From Thermanaeromonas toyohensis ToBE (GTDB taxonomy: Bacteria; Bacillota; DSM-521; Neomoorellales; Neomoorellaceae), in the NCBI RefSeq assembly GCF_900176005.1, contig NZ_LT838272.1, positions 1,321,587 to 1,385,586 of the forward strand: a stretch of DNA of 64,000 nt. Reading direction: 5' to 3'. Below are positions 58,734 through 64,000 of this stretch, one piece after another. Numbering within the stretch: the first letter of the stretch is position 1; the number at the start of each line of letters is the position of its first letter. The notes below the pieces were generated by a model. That model did no database searches. It worked only from the letters and a program-made list of their open reading frames with translations, and had not been told where the DNA came from. Made by a program: the position numbers and the translations under genes.

Positions 58734-60467
58734 TTGTTTATCAGCGAAAAAACTCTCATGTCCTGTACGTGGCAGGGGTTCGTGCGTGCTGTGGCGAGGC
58801 TGCTGGTATATGAGGGGTTTACCGGTATTCGTGTTGTTGACCAGCCAGGCGACCGCGGTGCGGATCTGATAGCGCACCGCAATGGTAAGCGCTGGCTTTT
58901 CCAGATCAAGCACTGGCGTAAGAGAGCAGGGGTAGAGCTGGCCGATCAGGTGCTGAAGGCAATGACTGTTTACAGGGCCCAGGTCCCGGTAATAGTCGCG
59001 CTCAACGGGTTTGACAGGAACCTCCGCGAGCACCAGCAGGTTCTCCTCAGCCGGGGCGTGCCGCTGCAGCTGTGGGATTCCGGGGCGCTCGTGAGCCGGG
59101 CCCGGAGGCTTGCTGATGGCTGCCAGTTACCAGAGCCCCGCGAGTACCAGGAAGAAGCTATCAGGGCTATAGTGCGGGCTTACACAGAGGGGTACACGCG
59201 GAGGGCCATGATCGTGATGGCCACGGGCCTGGGTAAAACTTTTGTCGCGTGCGAGTCTATCAGGCGGCTGAACGCTTTGTCCCCTGTGAGGGTGCTTGCG
59301 ATTGCCCACACGAACGAGCTAGTTTACCAGCTTGAGCGGGCGTTCTGGCCATTTTTGAGGAAGGACCAAGAGACACTTGTTTGGAACCAGTACGAGCAAC
59401 CCGGGCCTGACGACCTTAAAAGGGCGCCTTTCGTGTTTGCCTGTTTGAACACGGTGGCTGCGTATGTTAAAAATGGGGGCGACCTGCCATATTTTGACAT
59501 TATCCTGGTTGACGAGTGCCACCACGTTGGCGCGGAAATGTACCGCACTATTCTGGACGGAACCCGCGCCGGGAAGCCCTCCGGACCGTTCCTTATCGGC
59601 TTGACGGCTACGCCGTGGCGCCCTGATGAGGTGGACCTGAGGGAGTACTTTGGCGAGCCGCTAGTATGTATTGATATAGTGACAGGGTTGAAAAAGGGAT
59701 TCCTTTCAAATGTGGATTACCGCATGTATACTGATAATATTAACTGGGATGCCCTGAGAAACCTCCACGGCTCAAAGTTTTCACCGAGGCAAATTAACCG
59801 GACGCTTTTTATAAATGAGTGGGATGACGCTGTTGTTCACGAGCTGAAGCGGGCGTGGGAAGAGCAGACGAACCCCAGGGCAATAATCTTTTGCGGTACG
59901 GTAGACCACGCTATTACTATGCGTGACAGGATAAACGCCCTGGGATTTTGCAATGCGGCAGCTATTTACTCTGCGACGGCTACGGGGAGGAGTATGCCAT
60001 CTTACGAGCGTAACCGGATCCTTTCCGACTTTCACGACGGGGTTATTGGTGCGGTATGTGCGGTTGATATATTTAATGAAGGGATTGACGTACCAGAGGT
60101 TAACATTATCGTGTTCCAGCGCGTGACGCACAGCAGGCGTATTTTCGTCCAGCAATTGGGGCGCGGCCTCCGTATCGCTCCGGGGAAGGAAAAAGTGATT
60201 GTGCTAGACTTCGTCTCTGACATCAGGAGGTTTGCTGCGGGGCTTGAATTGAAGGACAGCCTTAATGAGGGGTATGGTCCGTCCCCGGGGAACCCCGTGC
60301 GGATCAGCCTCCCGCACAAAGTGACATTCAGGCGGGTCGGTGGTGAGGATCCTGAGACAGAGTCCTTTTTGCGCCAGTGGCTGGAGGATATAGCGGCTGT
60401 AGAAAGCGCAGGAGAGGATGCAAGTATACTCAAGTTTCCGCCGGTGCTTCCGGGTGGTCGCAGGTGA
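58734..60467 (+). CDS. SF2 helicase with N-terminal Mrr-type nuclease domain
   Basis: A 577-residue protein. Residues 10-115 are an Mrr-like PD-(D/E)xK nuclease (VVDQPGDRGADLIAHRNG, then WLFQIKHW; D44 and Q57-x-K59). Residues 135-500 are a superfamily II helicase: Walker A MATGLGKT (162-169), DEAH-type box VDECHH (259-264), motif III LTATPW, and motif VI QQLGRGLRIAPGK. TTG at 58734 lies five bases after the GHKL stop; an ATG at 58758 would keep the nuclease domain nearly intact. The combination is that of a type I/III-like DNA translocase with its own nuclease. The last bases overlap the next gene by GTGA. Confidence 0.9.
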   Translation: MFISEKTLMSCTWQGFVRAVARLLVYEGFTGIRVVDQPGDRGADLIAHRNGKRWLFQIKHWRKRAGVELADQVLKAMTVYRAQVPVIVALNGFDRNLREHQQVLLSRGVPLQLWDSGALVSRARRLADGCQLPEPREYQEEAIRAIVRAYTEGYTRRAMIVMATGLGKTFVACESIRRLNALSPVRVLAIAHTNELVYQLERAFWPFLRKDQETLVWNQYEQPGPDDLKRAPFVFACLNTVAAYVKNGGDLPYFDIILVDECHHVGAEMYRTILDGTRAGKPSGPFLIGLTATPWRPDEVDLREYFGEPLVCIDIVTGLKKGFLSNVDYRMYTDNINWDALRNLHGSKFSPRQINRTLFINEWDDAVVHELKRAWEEQTNPRAIIFCGTVDHAITMRDRINALGFCNAAAIYSATATGRSMPSYERNRILSDFHDGVIGAVCAVDIFNEGIDVPEVNIIVFQRVTHSRRIFVQQLGRGLRIAPGKEKVIVLDFVSDIRRFAAGLELKDSLNEGYGPSPGNPVRISLPHKVTFRRVGGEDPETESFLRQWLEDIAAVESAGEDASILKFPPVLPGGRR

Positions 60468-61195
60468 AGTTCAGCCAGGTAATTGATGATATCAAGTGCC
60501 TTGTGGGCATGAAGCTTAACAGCATCAGGCCGGGTGCCGAAATAACTATCATTGAGGTTGATGAAGAACACGGCAGGATACTGGTACAGGCAAAATCTGG
60601 CGAAGTAAAGTCACGCCCGTTCCAAGAAATAAGGCGCATATGGGATGAGCTATGCAAGAAGCCAGCCGTACATGTTGAATCGGTCCTTTACGGTTCCGGC
60701 TCCAGCCGCAACCAGCCAGAGACAATCCTGGCAAACCTCCCGTATATCGAGTGGTTCAGGTACAACAAGAAAAAGCACATCGCCTTTGTGGGGCAGGCAA
60801 CACACCCTCCGGGTACGCTAAAAGAAATGGACCCTGTTCAAGCTGAAAAAATCAAAGCAAAATTGAGGGGAGCTGCGTCACCAGTGGTAACATCAGAGGT
60901 AGTGGTCGTGACCAGCGACGTGCGTGGTGTGTCGCAAGCGCTCGAGAGTGTTGCTGGCACACGCGCAGAGCCACTGGCCCCGGGGGTATACAAGCATGAG
61001 TGTGGTGGCACGCGGGTTTTCCTGGTGGCTGGCAGTTCCCTGCCGGGAGTAAAGGAGGGAACTTATGCTGTTATCAGAAGTCCCCACAAGCCGGAGGGGG
61101 GCGTAGTTGTCCAGCTAGGCGGGCGTACGTTCCATGTGGTTTGCGCCGGAGGCCTCTACCTGATGGTAGAGGCGGGTAAGATGAGACTGGAGTAA
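60464..61195 (+). CDS. Unknown protein of the restriction operon
   Basis: A 243-residue protein starting at GTG 60464, which overlaps the helicase stop; the longer open frame inside the helicase gene is not supported. Residues 1-75 form a small domain (FSQVIDDIKCLVGMKLNSIR, then EITIIEVDEEHGRILVQAKS, then SRPFQEIRRIWDELCKKPAV) resembling a DNA-binding or EVE/PUA-like beta domain. Next comes a helix-rich middle (ETILANLPYIEWFRYNKKKH). The C-terminal part, after LAPGVYKHECGGTRVFLVAG, has a second beta-rich repeat. No nuclease or ATPase motif seen. A specificity or modified-base recognition role is a guess from position. Confidence 0.6.
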   Translation: MKFSQVIDDIKCLVGMKLNSIRPGAEITIIEVDEEHGRILVQAKSGEVKSRPFQEIRRIWDELCKKPAVHVESVLYGSGSSRNQPETILANLPYIEWFRYNKKKHIAFVGQATHPPGTLKEMDPVQAEKIKAKLRGAASPVVTSEVVVVTSDVRGVSQALESVAGTRAEPLAPGVYKHECGGTRVFLVAGSSLPGVKEGTYAVIRSPHKPEGGVVVQLGGRTFHVVCAGGLYLMVEAGKMRLE

Positions 61196-61214
61196 TGGAA
61201 TAGGGGGGTAGGGG

Positions 61215-62198
61215 GTGAATTGTAAGAACTGCACTACTCCCAGGTGTCTAAGTGTTGAAAAAGGTAAAGATGGCAAGCAGAGAGTAAAATTGTCCAGTAT
61301 TGAGAGTTCAAAGTGCCTCTTGAAATACCTGTCACAAAAACCCCTTAGCGAATTGGTTGGTAAGGTGACCTCTGATTTATTGGACGAATTACAGAACGGG
61401 ATTAAAAAGGCTTCCCAAAAACACTACGGTATAGAGCCGAGAGACCAGTCCTTTAATAACGTCAGGGGTGCTTGGTTTGAGAAAGTTGTGAGTTTTTGGC
61501 TGTGGTCCAGGTGGTATGAATACTGCAAAAATATCGGGGGTATACCCTACTTTGTACTAAAGTTACCAGATGCCGCTAAGTTTAATTTTGTAAAGATTTT
61601 TTGCTCTGAAGAAGAAGAGAAGGTAATTGGAAGCCTGAAAAAACACTTAGATAATCACGGGGTTGCTCTGGAGACATCTAACCCTGACTTTGTCGTTGTT
61701 ACATTAAAAGCCGGAGAACATAAAAGCTGTCCGGTAAAGCATAAGGATTTTTCTCTTGAGAACCTTGGGCGCCTAGAGGACTTATATAGGAATTTTGAGT
61801 ACCTGGAGAATTTATACAGGGGCTTTAGAAACAAGTGCAAGTATACAGATGTAATATGCGCAATTGGTGTTAAAGATAGTTTGCGGCCGGACAGGCGGCT
61901 GCAGCTCGTTTACGAGGGTAATATCTTTAAAGCTGTAATGCTCCATTTCAAAACACGCTTCTGGGATTATAGCTATGAGATACCACCATTTTATGCTATT
62001 GTTAATGGCAAAAAAGCCCCTGGCAAGAAGGACGCAAGAGCCCTTATTACAGCAACAACCAGCACCCTGGTAGACATAAGGCTCAGGCCGGAGCGCGCGG
62101 TGGATGAGACATTTTACGCGGGCAGGCTTGGAGATATAGATCAGGTTTTCTCGAAGATTAAAGAAAGGCTAGAATCACTGCAAAAAAACAGGGTGTGA
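61215..62198 (+). CDS. Cfr10I/Bse634I-like type II restriction endonuclease
   Basis: A 327-residue protein. The decisive motif is SNPDFVVV (D158) followed 62 residues later by K220 in VKDSLRPDRRLQLVYEGN, with Glu at 234, giving the PD-Xn-K-X13-E active-site order of Cfr10I, Bse634I and relatives. The SLRPDRR block is a family hallmark that contacts the CCGG core. The spacing between PD and K is about 10 longer than the usual range. The N terminus has an odd CKNC-CTTPRC cysteine cluster. Family enzymes are tetramers cutting RCCGGY-type sites, which suits a C5 methyltransferase partner. GTG at 61215, 19 bp after the unknown protein. Confidence 0.75.
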   Translation: MNCKNCTTPRCLSVEKGKDGKQRVKLSSIESSKCLLKYLSQKPLSELVGKVTSDLLDELQNGIKKASQKHYGIEPRDQSFNNVRGAWFEKVVSFWLWSRWYEYCKNIGGIPYFVLKLPDAAKFNFVKIFCSEEEEKVIGSLKKHLDNHGVALETSNPDFVVVTLKAGEHKSCPVKHKDFSLENLGRLEDLYRNFEYLENLYRGFRNKCKYTDVICAIGVKDSLRPDRRLQLVYEGNIFKAVMLHFKTRFWDYSYEIPPFYAIVNGKKAPGKKDARALITATTSTLVDIRLRPERAVDETFYAGRLGDIDQVFSKIKERLESLQKNRV

Positions 62199-62202
62199 GA
62201 GC

Positions 62203-63111
62203 ATGACGGAAGTTGAATTTCAGTACCTAGTAATCCGGTGGTTCGAGTCAAACGGGCGAGCGTTCCCGTGGCGGCGAGGAGGCATTGAGCCAGCAGTTGG
62301 CCTGCTTACGGAGTTATTGCTACGGAAAACAACGGCTGAGCAAGTCAGTAAAGCCTATACTGAGATAATCGCTTATGTGAAGGAGTTTTTATCTTCAGGG
62401 CAGAACCGTGAAGAGCTTTACAGGGCACTAAAGCCCCTTGGCCTGCAGCACCAGCGGATGGTTGCTATAGATGAAATCGCAAAGTATTTGCGTACCAATT
62501 ATAGTGGCAAATTACCGCAGGACCTGGGCCAGCTGTTAGAAATCCCTCATATAGGGCCATACATAGCTAACGCGACGCGGTGTTTTTACCTTGGTCAGCC
62601 AGCACCTATTGTTGATGCTAATATAGCCAGGTTACTGGGCAGGTTTTTCGGAGTTCCAGGTAATACCTCAAACCCGGTGAGGACAAGGGCTTACTGGTTG
62701 ATAGCTTCTGCTTTGCTGCCAAAACAATGCGTGAAAGAGTACAACTGGGGCTTGCTGGATTTGGGGGCTCTTATGTGTACCCCGCAGCAACCGGATTGTG
62801 TTGCTTGCCCTCTAAATGCAGGCTGCTCTTATGCAGGTCACTCTTCCGTGTGGCAAGGCTTAAGTGCTATGCAGAGGTTGGAGCTGTGTAAATTACAGTG
62901 GGACTTGGCACAAGTCCCCTTACGGCTTGCTGAATTAGTAGGGTTAGGTAGCGTCCCCAAAGCCAAAAGTATTTTGGGGTTAATCGCGAAATATACCCGG
63001 GCCCCTATAACTAGTGGGGCTATTTCTGAGTTGGATATGAGGCGGTTTTCAGTACAACATTACTGTGGCGCTAGCTTGGAAGGCAAGATAGCCTGGGTGT
63101 ACGGAGATTGA
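62203..63111 (+). CDS. MIG-type T:G mismatch DNA glycosylase (HhH-GPD, 4Fe-4S)
   Basis: A 302-residue HhH-GPD glycosylase. The hairpin-helix-hairpin is LLEIPHIGPYIANATRCF (111-128), with Tyr120 where MutY has Ser and the MIG/TDG-like branch has Tyr. The catalytic Asp138 is in IVDANIARLL, the VDAN form typical of Mig.MthI rather than MutY's LDGN. The 4Fe-4S cluster is CTPQQPDCVACPLNAGC with Cx6Cx2Cx5C spacing (192, 199, 202, 208). Such enzymes remove T opposite G formed when 5-methylcytosine deaminates, a growing problem at high temperature. It is encoded four bases after the restriction enzyme, so repair is tied to the methyltransferase. The C-terminal 90 residues are unassigned. Confidence 0.82.
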   Translation: MTEVEFQYLVIRWFESNGRAFPWRRGGIEPAVGLLTELLLRKTTAEQVSKAYTEIIAYVKEFLSSGQNREELYRALKPLGLQHQRMVAIDEIAKYLRTNYSGKLPQDLGQLLEIPHIGPYIANATRCFYLGQPAPIVDANIARLLGRFFGVPGNTSNPVRTRAYWLIASALLPKQCVKEYNWGLLDLGALMCTPQQPDCVACPLNAGCSYAGHSSVWQGLSAMQRLELCKLQWDLAQVPLRLAELVGLGSVPKAKSILGLIAKYTRAPITSGAISELDMRRFSVQHYCGASLEGKIAWVYGD

Positions 63112-63940
63112 GCAGTAACTGGATTATACGCGGTTGTTTCATTAAAGGAATATCCTTTACCGTCGCACCTGCAGCCTGAAGCAAGGGTTGTTACCCTGCT
63201 CCTCCGAGAGGGTGCTAGTTTGCTGGAATAGCGCCCCAAGGCCCTCCTACCGCCTGGCTGGATAGGAGGTGAAGGAAGGCCCCTACCACTGCCCGGCGGC
63301 CTATAGGGAGTAGCGTGCGGGCATCATGGCTGCTACGTATTGCATGAGTGTGGCTCCGGGTATCTTGGCTTTACCGCGACCGCGTGTACCGCCCCGCTGC
63401 GGGGCCGGGCGTGCTGGTTGTGCTCCCGGCCGCCAGGGCGTGTTATTTTGTTAAGCCGTTACTGAACATGCTTCTTCCCATAAGGTAGTGAGCAATCTGG
63501 TGGCAAGACACCTTTAAACACACAGAAGACTTCCCAGAGAGAACCTTTTGCTCGCTTGAGCACGCCCGTCCCGAACCCCGGGATTTAGTACCAGCCAGGC
63601 TGAACCGGGCATTGCACGGTATGAACCCTATAGTCACCTTGCTGCCCTCCACGCTCTTGTAAAACGGCTCGGGAGCGAGAGCCCGGGGCTATCGTCCTCT
63701 TTATGCAGGATTACCTCATCACACCTGATATTATTATTGCCCGTGAACTGTGGCCGGACGAATAAGATCAATCAGCCCGGGATAATTGTTGGGGTGACCT
63801 CTACGCTATTTATACACCGTTCCGGAAACGGAAAAATAAGATCTCCCCCGGCCGCTCATCCTTCATGCTAGCGTGTCCAGCAAGTGGCCCCTCCGGAGCG
63901 ACCAGGTCCAGAATGCCCGTACTGAATCCCTTAAACTTGA
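63112..63940. other. Noncoding stretch with strong hairpins, unassigned
   Basis: About 830 bp without a convincing gene. It has GC-rich inverted repeats, for example CCTCCTA at 63244 with TAGGAGG at 63263, and CCCCGCTGCGGGG near 63391. A 69-codon minus-strand frame (63443-63652) has no recognisable features. It may include a terminator for the restriction operon and an unrecognised RNA. Confidence 0.4.
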
Positions 63941-64000
63941 TTAGAAGGAGCAGGTATAAGGATTAGCATGGACGGGAGAGGTCGGGCTACCGCCAATATC
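63941..64000 (+). pseudogene. IS3-family transposase fragment (runs past the window)
   Basis: The last bases encode LEGAGIRISMDGRGRATANI, matching the conserved rve-domain stretch (ISMDGRGRALDNIF) of IS3-group transposases. Immediately upstream the frame is closed and ESLKL appears in another frame, so the gene is degenerate on this side. The rest would lie beyond 64000. Confidence 0.6.

Noticed and set aside
63443-63652. 69-codon minus-strand frame
   Set aside because: No recognisable domain, unusual composition and no clear ribosome site; treated as chance.

Overview
The window looks like chromosome of a thermophilic, endospore-forming clostridial Firmicute of the Moorella/Peptococcaceae kind. 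This is inferred from the RNase J and TepA sequences, a SplB-like radical SAM protein, a GerMN lipoprotein, and the style of the mobile genes. No rRNA or tRNA was seen. A host backbone occupies only the left edge. RNase J (1-724) normally lies next to tepA in Firmicutes, but here they are separated by about 10.5 kb, and tepA (11299-11730) breaks off in the middle of its catalytic domain. Most of what follows reads as one very large, partly decayed integrative/conjugative element.

Region 1 (0.8-10.9 kb) is a metabolic block. A lytic transglycosylase and a radical SAM protein are followed by a minus-strand operon for an NCS1 permease, a DUF917 (thiohydantoin desulfurase-like) protein and a hydantoinase A. 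A near-perfect sigma-54 promoter (6591-6606) drives it. A sigma-54 activator is divergently encoded and heads a second DUF917/hydantoinase-like pair, whose second member has lost its ATP-binding motifs.

Region 2 (11.7-28 kb) is a Tad/Flp pilus locus: two Flp-like pilins, TadE, TadG-like, a stalk-domain protein, a 1548-residue PKD/DUF2341 surface protein, TadV, CpaB, CpaF, TadB and TadC. It is split by a sce7726/sce7725 (beta protein) cassette. A ParM-like actin, a four-copy dyad array and a small ParR-like protein follow, then an EAL-domain protein.

Region 3 (28-39 kb) is a cassette zone. A GC-rich bipartite hairpin repeat occurs three times, with a fourth degenerate copy at 52.6 kb. One copy is split by a class C-like group II intron that lies directly behind a terminator hairpin. 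Between the copies are a matrixin protease, a nucleotidase, four HEPN/MNT modules (one an amber-interrupted fusion), a PC4-like protein, a replication initiator with iterons inside its coding sequence, and a frameshifted primase.

Region 4 (39-52.5 kb) is the conjugation machine: an oriT-like region, two RHH proteins, a MOBP-like relaxase, VirD4, VirB2, VirB6, a PrgI-like protein, VirB4, an M23 hydrolase and a TadZ-like ATPase. VirB4 is broken by a frameshift and an IS110 element, the M23 gene has an in-frame TGA, tadZ is frameshifted, and a VapBC pair sits in the middle. Conjugation encoded here is therefore probably dead or dependent on help in trans.

Region 5 (53-64 kb) holds an ISLre2-type element, then a tight six-gene operon behind a strong promoter overlapped by two palindromes. 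It encodes a C5 cytosine methyltransferase, a MORC-like GHKL ATPase with zinc ribbons, an Mrr-nuclease/SF2 helicase, an unknown protein, a Cfr10I/Bse634I-like restriction enzyme and a MIG-type T:G mismatch glycosylase. I regard this operon as the best candidate for an unusual biological system: an apparent type II restriction-modification core, a MORC/helicase module and a repair enzyme for deaminated 5-methylcytosine in one transcription unit. The window ends in an IS3-family transposase relic.
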